From: an uncultured Thermogutta sp.
GTDB lineage: Bacteria > Planctomycetota > Planctomycetia > Pirellulales > Thermoguttaceae
Reading direction: 5' to 3'
Assembly: GCA_937128505.1 (NCBI GenBank)
Contig: CAKZMM010000023.1
Coordinates: forward strand, 1 to 52,007
DNA length: 52,007 nucleotides
Part shown: piece by piece, positions 26,669 through 36,422 of the stretch
How positions within the stretch are numbered: the stretch's first letter is position 1
Layout: every line of letters starts with the position of its first letter
Program-made: the position numbers and the translations under genes
Notes under the pieces: model-generated
The model's input: the letters and a program-made list of their open reading frames with translations, nothing else
Told to the model about the DNA's origin: nothing
Database searches by the model: none

Positions 26669-27407
26669 GATGCTTCGAGCTTGCGCTCCTGGGAATCATA
26701 AGGCTGCTTTCGCCCCAAGTCCCATTGGGTTCACAACCTGATTACAAGTCCTCAGGGAATTCCACACGCTTTGTGCGACACGCCTTGCCTTTGGCATGCC
26801 GTCCGTCGTATTCGCTGTATTGTAGCATCCCCAATGGCCCGCGGAAACCGACGATTTCGCAAGCTGCGGTTGCCACCGCTTGGAAGAGAATAAGTGCAGG
26901 CAAAAATCCAAGGGAAGGTCGGGGTATCTCCAAAATTAGGTTGCAACTGCTGGGAAGAGTTCGAATGCAGAGAGAAATCCAGGACAACACCCGCCCCTTG
27001 ATTGGATAGCTCAGGTATGCCGCGCACCACTGGGAATGGCTATGTTCGCAGGCGAAATGCTGCCAGCGGATCCACACTTGCAAAGCATGCCGGGGGAATG
27101 TGAACGCCCGTGACGACTCGACGTAATAGCTGCAAACATCCCGGATCGCGCGGGCAAATAGTGGCTTCCGAAACTGAACCGTCAAGCTGAAGCTATCGGA
27201 AACAGATCGCCGCTTTGAAGGGACAGGTTCGGCGGGTAACTCGAGTTAAAGCCTATCCCAAAATGGCGTTTATAAGAGACGTTTATTAGAAGAGGACTTT
27301 GGGTTATCCTGCCGGGCCTACCAGCAGTCCTTTTAGGCAAAGAGGTTCGGCAGGGCAGCAAAGGCCGAAGGGGTGTCGGAGGATTAGAGGATCCCCCGGA
27401 TGAATTG
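26669..27407. other. Intergenic gap upstream of moxR
   Basis: About 740 bases without a supportable gene. A minus-strand frame of 147 codons (26742-27185) has no ribosome-binding site or family motif. The moxR promoter should lie at the left end. Confidence 0.5.
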
Positions 27408-29705
27408 TTAATGGATCCCTGCCAGATGAGTGGGGGCACTTTCGCCCGGCGGCGGAGCACCGGGCCCAAAAACCGCAATCTCCCGCCCGGTGGCCAAAAC
27501 CAGATAACCGGAGCCGGCGGCGAGATTTCCGCCTTTCAAGTGCCATCGTCCCAGCGAAATGATCCGGCAAAGGCGAGCGGTTCTTTGATCGAAAACGAAA
27601 AGCCCCTCCTTCCCGGGCCAAAGCACCTGATCCCGAGCAAGCAGCCCGCGACCGCAGCCCAGCGGCTCTCCCCCCTGGGGCCAGGACGCCACTACCCTGC
27701 CCATCTCATCACCTTGAGTACCGATCCAAAAGAGCTTTCCGCCCCCTGCGATCAAACGGCCATAAGCCACACCCAGTAACTGCGTTGCCGTGGCGGTTTC
27801 CTCGCCGGTCCACCACAGCGCCTGCCCTGTTTGCGCATCGAGGGCAATGATGCTAGGGGTATCCGCCGGGGCGACATAAAGAATTCCCTCATGGAAAAGC
27901 GGTGCATTGGGATCCCGAAACCAATGTGGCCCCAAAGCCGTCAAATCCACCGCCGACCCCCGGGGATACGTCGCCACCCAGCGCAACCGCCCCTTCGTGC
28001 TGATGGCGGCGATTACCCCGAGGTTCGTCGTCACATAAATCGTATCCCGGTAGAGCGTGGGCACCAAATGGCTTGATTCGCTGAAGGTATTCCGCCCCAA
28101 GCTCTCTCCGCCAGCGATAAACCGCTGCCACAAAAGTGTACCCCGCGATGCCTCGTAAGCGGCTAACCACAGTTGTGGTTGCACTTCGCTTCTGCGAACG
28201 AGCACATACACAGCTTGACCGTCGCACGCCGGCGAACCCTCGAAAGCCCAAGTCGGTTGCTCGGGTTGCAACTTCCAGACTAGCCGCCCCTGAGAAGCCA
28301 AATCCAAGCACACAAGCGACGTGCGGGGATTACCTCCGCGCGTTCCTGGGGGAAACCCCGGAGTGGGCGATCCCATTTTGGCAAACACACGATTTCCATG
28401 CGCAGTGAGGGTAAACCGTGGAATTCCCAATCGTGGAGCCGTGGCCTCCAGCGAAAAAGTCTCGTCCGCGTACGGATCGCGATAGATGGTCGGGCCTCCC
28501 GCCCAAGCCGGCTGACCCGTGCCAAGCTCCCAAGCCCAGATTTCCGCCTGGTTATTCGCCAGAAGCCACCGCCCTACAATCACCGGATGGACACTCGGCG
28601 GCTCCGGCAGAGAGTCTCCGGCAGAAGCGGCCGACTTCCGTTGGAGCGAGAGAGTTACTTCCCCCGGGCCAATACCCTGCCAAACGGTTCGCCAACGTGG
28701 AGGTCCCGCGGGTACATCAACTCGGGCCCGGACTTGGCGAGTCGGCCCGCCGCCGAAGGTCGTCCAGTCCGAGCCGCTCTCATGCGCCGGCTGCTGTGGC
28801 ATCTCCGCGAGCAATTTCTTGAGCACAGTGACGTAAGAGGCGTTCTCGCTTCCGGCGAAAGGACCGGTGGCCTCGCCATGCAAGTTTTGGAATAGTTCCA
28901 GCAGTTCTTCGGCCCGACGTTTTTCCCCATGAAGGATTTCTGCCAAAATCAGCCGCGCGCGAACACCTGCAAGAGCGACATCACTCTCCGGAACGCAAAG
29001 CCAAGCCGCGCCGGCCGAGTGGGTGCGATCGATCGGAATGCACTGCTCCCAAAAATACCGTGCCTGGATCGGATCGGCATCTTCGAGTCGAAGGTCCCCT
29101 AATAACAGCAAGGCCCGCGCGGTCCACCGGCTTGCGTATGCCTTTTCCACAATCCGCTCTAAATAGCTCCAGTCGCGCGAGCTTATGGCCGATTCGAACC
29201 ACCTTTGTGCCAGGGGATCCACCCGCTGGCGATAAACGGCCAAGGCCTCGGGCGGCAATTTGGACAGTTGGATGCGGCAATACTCCGCCACGGGAAGAAG
29301 CCGACGCGGCGAAATGGAGACCAGTCGATCGCTCTCATCGTCAATGTAACGCTGAAGAATGTCGATGGCTTCCTGCCAATGGCCCTCGGCCAAGAAATCG
29401 GGCACCTGACTAAGCCGAAGTTGCGTTTGCCCGTCGATTAGCTCAAGCTGCGGATTCTCCGAAAGTTGATACCGCCACCGCGTTTGATACCAGGTCAGGA
29501 GTGGATCGGCGAGTACTTGGCCGAGTGCCCAGCCAACTCCCGAAGACCCGATCAGCCATAATAGGAAGAAGCCTGCCGCCCACCGCGTTCGGAATTTCCA
29601 AATCCCGGACCCGGGCCGACGCTCTTCCGCATTCGCGTATGAAACCAGCGACTTTAACATGAGACGGTTGACCTTCACTATTCCCGCAGCATTACCAGGC
29701 GGCAT
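27408..29705 (-). CDS. Membrane-anchored PQQ-repeat beta-propeller protein
   Basis: A 765-residue protein with one N-terminal membrane helix (about 45-63), an alpha-helical tetratricopeptide-like region (about 85-290; WQEAIDILQRYIDDES, then repeated short helices), and a C-terminal PQQ-type beta-propeller. Propeller blades are recognisable by WAWELGTGQPAWAG, AYEASRGTLLWQRF and ALDAQTGQALWW. Such proteins are common in planctomycetes and resemble BamB; no catalytic PQQ or calcium residues of alcohol dehydrogenases are seen. The start is uncertain: ATG 29705, GTG 29678 and ATG 29660 are all possible, the last with AAGG about 12 bases upstream. Function unknown; envelope location inferred. Confidence 0.78.
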   Translation of the reverse strand: MPPGNAAGIVKVNRLMLKSLVSYANAEERRPGSGIWKFRTRWAAGFFLLWLIGSSGVGWALGQVLADPLLTWYQTRWRYQLSENPQLELIDGQTQLRLSQVPDFLAEGHWQEAIDILQRYIDDESDRLVSISPRRLLPVAEYCRIQLSKLPPEALAVYRQRVDPLAQRWFESAISSRDWSYLERIVEKAYASRWTARALLLLGDLRLEDADPIQARYFWEQCIPIDRTHSAGAAWLCVPESDVALAGVRARLILAEILHGEKRRAEELLELFQNLHGEATGPFAGSENASYVTVLKKLLAEMPQQPAHESGSDWTTFGGGPTRQVRARVDVPAGPPRWRTVWQGIGPGEVTLSLQRKSAASAGDSLPEPPSVHPVIVGRWLLANNQAEIWAWELGTGQPAWAGGPTIYRDPYADETFSLEATAPRLGIPRFTLTAHGNRVFAKMGSPTPGFPPGTRGGNPRTSLVCLDLASQGRLVWKLQPEQPTWAFEGSPACDGQAVYVLVRRSEVQPQLWLAAYEASRGTLLWQRFIAGGESLGRNTFSESSHLVPTLYRDTIYVTTNLGVIAAISTKGRLRWVATYPRGSAVDLTALGPHWFRDPNAPLFHEGILYVAPADTPSIIALDAQTGQALWWTGEETATATQLLGVAYGRLIAGGGKLFWIGTQGDEMGRVVASWPQGGEPLGCGRGLLARDQVLWPGKEGLFVFDQRTARLCRIISLGRWHLKGGNLAAGSGYLVLATGREIAVFGPGAPPPGESAPTHLAGIH

Positions 29706-30343
29706 TCTCAGATTGTCACAAGCAAATCGCAGCGTTCTTGCAAACTTTCATGACCTAAAAGAAAACCGAGTTAGCTCCCTGTCTTCCGACGCCCCCTAAA
29801 ACTTGTCCCTTCGTGTTTGCCTGGGTGATTTTGTGCGATGATGAATTATGGGGGCGTAATCCCAGCGGATTCGCGCTGCTTTACCCCGGCGGATCCCCGC
29901 AGCAAATGCCTCACTCAACACCCGGATCCAGAAATCCCCGGTTTTATGCCGTTCTATGCCTGATTGGGTTTTCGGTTCTTGATCTTCCCCTGCATCCTCG
30001 TAATTTTAGGACGCGCGTCCTCGTAATTTTGGGATGCCCAAGACCGGAAACCCTTATCAACTAAAATCGGCCGGGTCAGACGGTCATCATGGACGAGGAT
30101 CGTCCGATGGTCATAACCCGCACGTACTGGGTCCGACTTGCCGGGTAGCACTGGAGTTGCAGCCGGTATCCTAATTCTAACCAAATCGGGCAGAAAAGTG
30201 CTGTATTGGAGGTAAAGTTCTGATTCCGGGGAGAATGCGCAATGTAACCAAACTTCAAATGCTCGCTAGAAATGCGTATAGCAGCCTCCTGCCGAAGATG
30301 TCTTCTTCCGTCAGGGGCATCGGGACGGGACAAATCGGGGGCG
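29706..30343. other. Intergenic gap with 23-bp duplication
   Basis: No gene is supported. It contains the tandem duplication at 29995-30040, listed separately. Confidence 0.5.
29995..30036. repeat. 23-bp tandem duplication
   Basis: tcctcgtaattttaggacg begins at 29995 and tcctcgtaattttgggatg at 30018. The two copies differ at a couple of positions. The repeat is noncoding. Confidence 0.85.
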
Positions 30344-31393
30344 TCAACCGGATAGCGTTGCCGAGGCCTCCGCGACGGCCTCGCAAAAAGCATCCACATT
30401 AATCGTCGGTACATTGGGGGGCATTCCGCCGCCGCATGAGAGAATCAACCGCCGATGATCCGCCAATGAGGCGATCGCCTCCCGCACCGATTCTTTAACT
30501 TGCTCCGGAGATCCTAAGGCCAGCACGTCCCGCGGCGGGATATTGCCCAACAAAACCACTTCTGACCCGGCCCATTCGCGCATGGCGGGCAAGGTGTGTT
30601 CATAGGAAAAGTTGAAAACATTAAAACCCATTTCGCGCAGGTATTTCGCCGTGATCTTTCCGTAGCAGTCGTTGTGCAGGATTTTCACAGGAAAATCGAG
30701 GCAATGGCCGATTTGCTTGAAATAGGGCAAGGCGAAGCGGCAGAAATCGGCCTCGCCCAAAAATCCGATCAAATCATCCAGCACAAGCATCCCCCCAATG
30801 GAGGGGAAAAGAGCAGCCTGGTACTGGAGCCATTCAGTCACAAAGTCGGTCACGATGCGCAGCAGGGTCTCGACCTCGGTGGGATGGGTCTTCACCCCCT
30901 CCATCAGCTCGGTGTGACCCACGAGGAAGGATGCGATATTCATCGGCCCCCGGCTTACCGCAAAGCGAATCGCATGCCCTTCGCGTTCGATCATCTCCTG
31001 CCGGTGTAGCAGCCGTTTCACCACAAAAGGACATAAACCATCCGTCTTACAATTCGGTTTTTTTTTCCGGTGCACTTCCGACCAATCGTGGATCACCCGC
31101 TCGGCAAACGGGAATTCATCTTCTGGCCAGATGCATCGCGCACCCCAGGCCGCCGGCTCGGTGCACATCCCGAATTCCGACCAAAACCCCGGCAAAAAAA
31201 TCACCTCCGGAAACCGTTGAACCACCTTGAAATTGGCCTCCAGCCACATCCGTTCGCTGGTGTAATAGTCTAAGATCGTGATCCCCGACCATCCGGGAAG
31301 CCATGGACTATCGATGATAAAGCCGACGGGAAGCGGCTTGACGAGCTCGCCTGCAATGACTTTCAGCAGTTGATCCCATTGCTTGTCTGTCAT
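30344..31393 (-). CDS. UroD/MtaA-family protein
   Basis: A (beta/alpha)8-barrel protein of the uroporphyrinogen decarboxylase superfamily, which also includes zinc methyltransferases acting on corrinoid proteins (MtaA, MtbA). The C-terminal half fits: LHNDCYGK at 239-246, LLGNIPP, VKESVREAI and ILSCGGGMPPNVP at about 317-329. Counting from ATG 31393, H240, C243 and C320 could correspond to the zinc ligands of MtaA, but the spacing is HxxC instead of HxC. The N-terminal arginines of true UroD are not apparent, so haem synthesis is unlikely. ATG 31393 is preferred to GTG 31402 because GAGAAAG lies at the right distance. No corrinoid protein is nearby. Confidence 0.75.
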   Translation of the reverse strand: MTDKQWDQLLKVIAGELVKPLPVGFIIDSPWLPGWSGITILDYYTSERMWLEANFKVVQRFPEVIFLPGFWSEFGMCTEPAAWGARCIWPEDEFPFAERVIHDWSEVHRKKKPNCKTDGLCPFVVKRLLHRQEMIEREGHAIRFAVSRGPMNIASFLVGHTELMEGVKTHPTEVETLLRIVTDFVTEWLQYQAALFPSIGGMLVLDDLIGFLGEADFCRFALPYFKQIGHCLDFPVKILHNDCYGKITAKYLREMGFNVFNFSYEHTLPAMREWAGSEVVLLGNIPPRDVLALGSPEQVKESVREAIASLADHRRLILSCGGGMPPNVPTINVDAFCEAVAEASATLSG

Positions 31394-31963
31394 GGAAACC
31401 ACTTTCTCTTAGCGTGGCAGGGCGTGTCGAATCCTCAGGCAACCACAAAGCGGGAGCACCCCGCAGGCCGCGGACATGGCGACGGAACTATCTGTGCAAT
31501 CGGCAAGGTCTTTCCCCGTTCCCACCTTGTTCTTATCGCTCGGTAGCCTTCCCCTTCAGAAGGATCGCGGAAGCTCATTCCCGTAACTCCCGTGAGTCTT
31601 TTCCCACTCGGGGACAAACCACCCGCACGGACACCGGCCGTAACGATCGCCCCAAAATTTATGCCCACCGCGGGCGGGACGCCTCGCCTGATGCCACTCC
31701 CGCGAGCCTGCAATCCCCCAATTGAATCTAACCCGGAAAGTGCCGTCAAGCACGTCGGGGCTTTACTCCTATCGAGGTTTCCCGACGAAAGGAGAAAATT
31801 CCCGCCCCTTCCCGGCCCTCATTCAGGGTGAGCGATTGCCGGGTTTCGCACTCGATAATAATCGGCACAACGTTCCGGACCGGATACGTATCGATCTTCG
31901 CTTATGCCCGGCAAACAGAGCAAAAGGCTGGCTTTCCGTTTTCGCTTGTTCTCCTGCTTTCTG
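31394..31963. other. Intergenic gap downstream of ctaAB
   Basis: I see no gene or clear structured element in these 570 bases; frames are short and family-less. Confidence 0.5.
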
Positions 31964-33892
31964 CTATTTGACCAATGCGAACACCCACATAAGCAAGGTG
32001 CCACCCAAATGAATCAAAGATATGCGGAAGAGCCACCGGGCGATTGGTAAATCAGGGTGCCACGCGAAAAACAGCGCCGTTACCAAGTAACCGATCGCCA
32101 AGACAATCGTCACGAGCCCGAGGCTAAGCGGAAAGCCAAGCATCCAATTTCCGACGGCCGTCAGCCCCACCAAAGCGAACGCACCCACCAGTGCTAAGAC
32201 GGCTGCGGGGCGCCCGGAAGGATCCACCACCGTGGCCACCTTCAGACCCGCGCTCGCGAATTGTTCGCGATACAACCAGGCGATCGCCATGGAATGGGGA
32301 AACTGCCAGAAATAAAGAATCCCAAAAAGTAGCCACGCGGCAACACTACTGGGGGCTCGCGCGATGGCTGCCCCCAAGAGTACCGGCATGGCTCCCGCGA
32401 TAGCTCCGACGCCAGTCTGCCAAAGTGTGACTGTTTTTAGCGGCGTATAAATCCCCACGTAAACGATCCAACTGACAATTGCCACCACGGTAGCCAGTAA
32501 ATTGACAAAATACCCCAAGTAGATCAACCCGATAAAACTGAGCACGATTCCGAACGCCAAGGCCTTTCGTGTGGTCAGGCGGCCGGAGGGCAAAGGCCTC
32601 AAGGCCGTGCGGAGCATCTGCGCATCAGAACGGCTTTCCAAGGCCTGATTGACCGCGAGGGCCCCGGCGATCACCAAGCCCGAGCCAATCAGTCCGTGAC
32701 CCCAAACGTCCCAAGGGGGCAAGGTTCCCGCGGCAATCAAAACACTCGTCAGCACGGTTAATAAAACCATCCCCAATAGCCGCGGACGCACCAAGGCAAA
32801 CCAGTCCCCCAATCGGGCCAACCACTCCGCACTTTGCGCCTCCGCATTGTAGCGGCGACACCAGTTCAGCAAACTCACGCTGCAAGCCAGGCAAAGCGAT
32901 CCAAAGGCCACATGCCCGGTGGCGGACCAGACTTTCGCCGGATCCTCCGCGGTCACCGTATACTGCCAGGCGAAGAAATAGTCCGTGAACCACCGGGGCC
33001 ATCCGTAGCTGGTTACCCAGGTCGCGATCCCGAGGAGCACCTGCACCACCACAAGCCCCAGGAGCAGTTTCTGCCGCCGGGCAATCATCGGCACCGGGGC
33101 CGGCCCGCTCCTCTCAACCGATGGGCCGCTCCGCCGCTTAGCGACAACCCGGCTTGCCGCCACCCAGACCGCAAGACCCAGGACCAGCACCGCACCGATT
33201 ACATGAAGCCACACCCAGAGGCTGAAAGTGATCGGCCAACTCTCCGGCGGCACATGCCGGAGTTGGGCCCCCAGGACGATCTGCGTGTAAATCGCCAAAC
33301 TTGTCAAGATGACCAAAACCTTAAGCCTTCCCACTCCTCCTTCGCTGGGGAGCCGGTCCGCCCGGGCCCAAGTCGGCGAATTGAAGGTCACCGCCGCCGT
33401 CACAAGCGCGAAAACCAGCGGGGCTGTACAGCCGTGAACTTTGGCCAAAAGGAGATCGTCTCCCAAAACTCGCAGCCCTCCGAGCACCCCTTGGCTAATG
33501 ATGCCTAGGAGAACCAAGCCCGCAAAAAGCTGAAGTCTACCGGGGGCTTTCCCCCACCAAAGGGTGATCACCAGCCCGATGGCCAAAAAGCCGGATAAAC
33601 TCCCCAGCAGCCGGTGGCTATGTTCCAAGAAAACATCCCATACCGCTGTCTCCCACAGCGGAAGCCACCGCGACAAAGGGTAAAGGAAAAGATTATAGCC
33701 ATACGTGCCGGGCCAATCCGGCACGGCCATCCCCGCTCCGTAGGTGGTGACCAATCCGCCCATCCAAATGAGCGGGAATACGCTGCACGCAAGGGCCCAT
33801 GCCAACACGTACGCCACTTGCCGGGCAGGGCTCCATTGCAACGCAAAAGGATGTGAAAGATCCCGCTGGTGCTGCTCCGTGGTTTGACTCAT
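31964..33892 (-). CDS. ctaAB: Fused haem A synthase and haem O synthase
   Basis: One polypeptide combines COX15/CtaA (about 1-345) and the UbiA-type farnesyltransferase CtaB (about 360-642). It would convert haem B to haem O (CtaB) and on to haem A (CtaA) in the cytoplasmic membrane, for aa3-type oxidases. The CtaA half has LEHSHR (E90, H91, H93), H153 in KVHG, H230 in WLHVIGA and H327 in TGHVAFG, the expected haem ligands, among eight or so helices. The CtaB half has RPRLLGMVLLT (369-379), the prenyl-diphosphate site NQALESRSDAQMLRT (415-429), RPLPSGRL, YTPLK and FWQFPHSMAIAWLYR. There is no fragment of a stop between the halves, so the fusion is genuine. Confidence 0.93.
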   Translation of the reverse strand: MSQTTEQHQRDLSHPFALQWSPARQVAYVLAWALACSVFPLIWMGGLVTTYGAGMAVPDWPGTYGYNLFLYPLSRWLPLWETAVWDVFLEHSHRLLGSLSGFLAIGLVITLWWGKAPGRLQLFAGLVLLGIISQGVLGGLRVLGDDLLLAKVHGCTAPLVFALVTAAVTFNSPTWARADRLPSEGGVGRLKVLVILTSLAIYTQIVLGAQLRHVPPESWPITFSLWVWLHVIGAVLVLGLAVWVAASRVVAKRRSGPSVERSGPAPVPMIARRQKLLLGLVVVQVLLGIATWVTSYGWPRWFTDYFFAWQYTVTAEDPAKVWSATGHVAFGSLCLACSVSLLNWCRRYNAEAQSAEWLARLGDWFALVRPRLLGMVLLTVLTSVLIAAGTLPPWDVWGHGLIGSGLVIAGALAVNQALESRSDAQMLRTALRPLPSGRLTTRKALAFGIVLSFIGLIYLGYFVNLLATVVAIVSWIVYVGIYTPLKTVTLWQTGVGAIAGAMPVLLGAAIARAPSSVAAWLLFGILYFWQFPHSMAIAWLYREQFASAGLKVATVVDPSGRPAAVLALVGAFALVGLTAVGNWMLGFPLSLGLVTIVLAIGYLVTALFFAWHPDLPIARWLFRISLIHLGGTLLMWVFALVK

Positions 33893-33977
33893 CTCCCGGA
33901 CCTGCTACTGCTACATGAAGCCACAGGTTTACTTGCGATACGAAATTGTGCTCCCGGTCTTCAGCTTTTCCATCTGT

Positions 33978-34030
33978 CTTTCGCCTGTGAGGCTACGGCT
34001 TTACCTTTCGCCTGTGAGGGTACAGCACGC
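33978..34030. repeat. 27-bp tandem duplication
   Basis: ctttcgcctgtgaggctacg begins at 33978 and ctttcgcctgtgagggtaca at 34005, a 27-base period with few differences. Confidence 0.85.
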
Positions 34031-34367
34031 TTGGCTCATTTCGCTTTTTGGGCTTTTCCGACTGGGATGCACGTAATGTTATGGTCGAGGGGCGGCGTTA
34101 GGTCATTGTATTCCGCCAACATCGCGCGGCAAACCGACGATTCCTTCTCGGGTCACCTCTTTTTCCGGGGGACTGACTTTTACATGCCTAAACCAAGACC
34201 GGGAAGAATCGTTGGCTCCACCGGCGAGAATCGATGGCTGCATCGGCAGGAATCGGCGGCTCTTTTTGCCGCTTGGCCGATCTTAGGGGGCGTAGCCACT
34301 TTTGGGGCTAGAGTTTCTCACAAAGCCGGTCGCTATTTCGAGGGGACTATGGGCCGGAAGCGGTGAT

Positions 34368-34418
34368 CGTGTGTGCGTCTTGATTATAGGTGGAAAATTG
34401 CTTATAAGTTCGGCCCCG
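34368..34418. repeat. 51-bp dispersed repeat, copy 1
   Basis: Bases 34368-34418 match 51937-51987 at 49 of 51 positions; the word begins cgtgtgtgcgtcttgatt and ends aagttcggccccg. Flanks are not alike. It lies in a noncoding gap and contains the palindrome CTTATAAG. Confidence 0.9.
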
Positions 34419-34761
34419 CGAGCGATTCCGTGAGTCCACTTCGTTGGAGAAGCTAAAGGCACCTTCGTTTGCGAGGGGCGAATTTAGTGCGTGGTGAAAA
34501 TTGATTCTGAAGAGAGATCAATCCGAAAGACGTTCGATTATTCATACCCAAGAGTGATTCACCTGCAAGAATGCGCCGGAGGACATAACCCCCGACGGCG
34601 TCGGCGCAAGCGGCGAAAATGAGGTGCCGGCAGCATGATCACGAGGCAACAATTGCGGCCGGGGGCAACAAAAAGCTCGATCGCACTCGCATCTTGCGGG
34701 GGAGCCGGGGAAAATGAGCCGCAAGCTGCAAGAGTAAAACGTTTCGAAAACCCCAAGCAAT

Positions 34762-35313
34762 TCAGCCGATCGAGAATTCCGACTGCACCTTCACGATGAT
34801 GCATTCATCGGGAAAAGTGTGGAAAGCCCGGACAAGCATGTGGCGGTCACGCGTTTCCATTAAGGCGTAACTAATGGGCGGCAATCCGAATCGCACACCC
34901 GGCTCGAATCGACAGAAAAGTCCCTGGTGACAAGCCAGGTTGCCTAGCTCCTTTTCCAAAGCGAACAAAAGCTCCGGTTTCACCGGCTCCACTTGGAAGC
35001 GGTAGCGATAGGTCACTTGCGGCCCGTAATGCACCCTCTCGTCTCGTTGACCCCGAAAACGGTACCCTGCGAGGCGGCCTAACTCGGGCAGTTTTTGATG
35101 GATCGAGCCGGTGACTTCCGTTAACATTACATCCCGATGGTGCCACGTGAGCACGTGCCCTGCCGAGGTAATCTCAACTTTGGCCGTGTACTGCCGCCGC
35201 TCTACCTGTCGCGAGGCTACGACCTCAAATAGCTCTGGATGCAACGAGCGTGCGTACACGTAAAAGATCAAATCCTCTAAGCTAGGACGGACTAAGGCAC
35301 GCTGAATCAACAC
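34762..35313 (-). CDS. DUF2617-like conserved hypothetical
   Basis: A 183-residue soluble protein without signal or membrane segments. RSLHPELFEV, then ITSAGHVLTW and LTEVTG, resemble DUF2617 proteins of planctomycetes and actinobacteria, but this is from memory and not certain. The C-terminal half is beta-rich with YGPQVTYRYRFQVEP and ends IIVKVQSEFSIG. The GTG start at 35313 has GAAGGAA about 9 bases upstream, which supports translation. It stands alone between two long gaps. Function unknown. Confidence 0.7.
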   Translation of the reverse strand: MLIQRALVRPSLEDLIFYVYARSLHPELFEVVASRQVERRQYTAKVEITSAGHVLTWHHRDVMLTEVTGSIHQKLPELGRLAGYRFRGQRDERVHYGPQVTYRYRFQVEPVKPELLFALEKELGNLACHQGLFCRFEPGVRFGLPPISYALMETRDRHMLVRAFHTFPDECIIVKVQSEFSIG

Positions 35314-36422
35314 CGTCGGAATTCCTTCTCAAAGTCCAACCCCTGTTAGGTAAGGGTGTGGGATTCATAATTCACTACCTCGCCAATAGACCGCACAATT
35401 TGCTGAGCCCGGGCTTGCTCGCCTTTTTTCCCCACCACCCCTTATTATATCGAGCGAAGTGGGATCTCTCAAACACTGCTTTCTCCGAACCGTAAGGCGC
35501 TCACCCCTTCGAGAAATGTAGCAGCAGTTAGGGTTTATAGCCAAGCCGAGATCGGGCGATTCTAGGCCGATCGCCGCCGATTGGCGGGAAGATAAAGCTC
35601 TTTTGTGGACCAGAAAAACTTGCGGGAAAAGGGGTTGTATTTACAATGGGGTTTCCGGGGAAAAGGTAGAGGATTTTCTAAACCCCGGCGAACGCCCCGC
35701 GATGTTTCGCCTTAAGGCTGTTTTGCTTTGACGCGAAAGCAAGCTATTTTGTTTTAGCCGTTGGCGAAGGTTACTCCGGGAATTTGTGCGTGAATTTCCG
35801 GGCCGGTAGCGCCCTCTCTGCCGACTTGGAAACCCGAGTGATACACGTTAATATTTCCGATTTGCCCGGGAGGGCACATAAGTTGCAGCGGAGCCCCGCG
35901 TTTCTCTCCGGCTTAAAAGGCTCGTTAAGCTGGGCACAGTAGTTGCGTGCGCGGAGGGCACGTGCCGATCCCTGAAACGCCGCGTCGCCGGAAGGTGGGT
36001 CGCCTGAAAATGAGCCGCCTGAAGATGAGGCGAAAGGTACTACCTCTACCACGCGTGCGCATCGTGCTGACAAACGAAGATGAGGCGATGCCCGCACCAA
36101 GCAACGGCCACATCAAGTGATCAAGTAATATACATCAAAAGATCGAGTAATGTCGCAAAGACCCTCTCGGCGTAGCCCAGAACCTTGACAACTAATGGAG
36201 CGAAAATATTGGAGCGAAAAACCTGGACAAGCTTCAAGGTGACCACTTCCCTCAGGCCATTTGAAGTCAGCACTCATTACAGGGATTAGACAGCTCCGCC
36301 TGCGGGAACTTGAACCGCGGCGGCGGTAAAGCGCAATCGAACAGGGCATTTGAGTGGTCGGTTTTTTTGAAACCACCGTGGACGGTATCAATGCTTCTCG
36401 GTAACGCACAGGAGAAAGACGG
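35314..36422. other. 1.1-kb gap before DUF1080 gene
   Basis: No gene is supported on either strand. A 14-base tandem duplication at 36197-36224 and the words tgatcaagt/tgatcaagtaat near 36115 show the same micro-repeat habit. AGGAG at the right end serves the next gene. Confidence 0.55.
36197..36224. repeat. 14-bp tandem duplication
   Basis: ggagcgaaaatatt is followed directly by ggagcgaaaaacct, identical over the first ten bases. Confidence 0.6.

Larger units (their letters stand above)
33893..34761. other. Divergent/upstream gap with repeats
   Basis: No gene is supported. A plus-strand 165-codon frame (33869-34366) owes part of its length to the 27-bp duplication and has no family features. 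It holds one copy of the 51-bp dispersed repeat. Confidence 0.5.

Noticed and set aside
26742-27185. 147-codon minus-strand frame upstream of moxR
   Set aside because: No ribosome-binding site, no recognisable motif, and it sits in a gap with other equally long random frames.
33869-34366. 165-codon plus-strand frame
   Set aside because: It overlaps the 5' end of ctaAB, contains the in-frame 27-bp duplication, and shows no domain or start signal.
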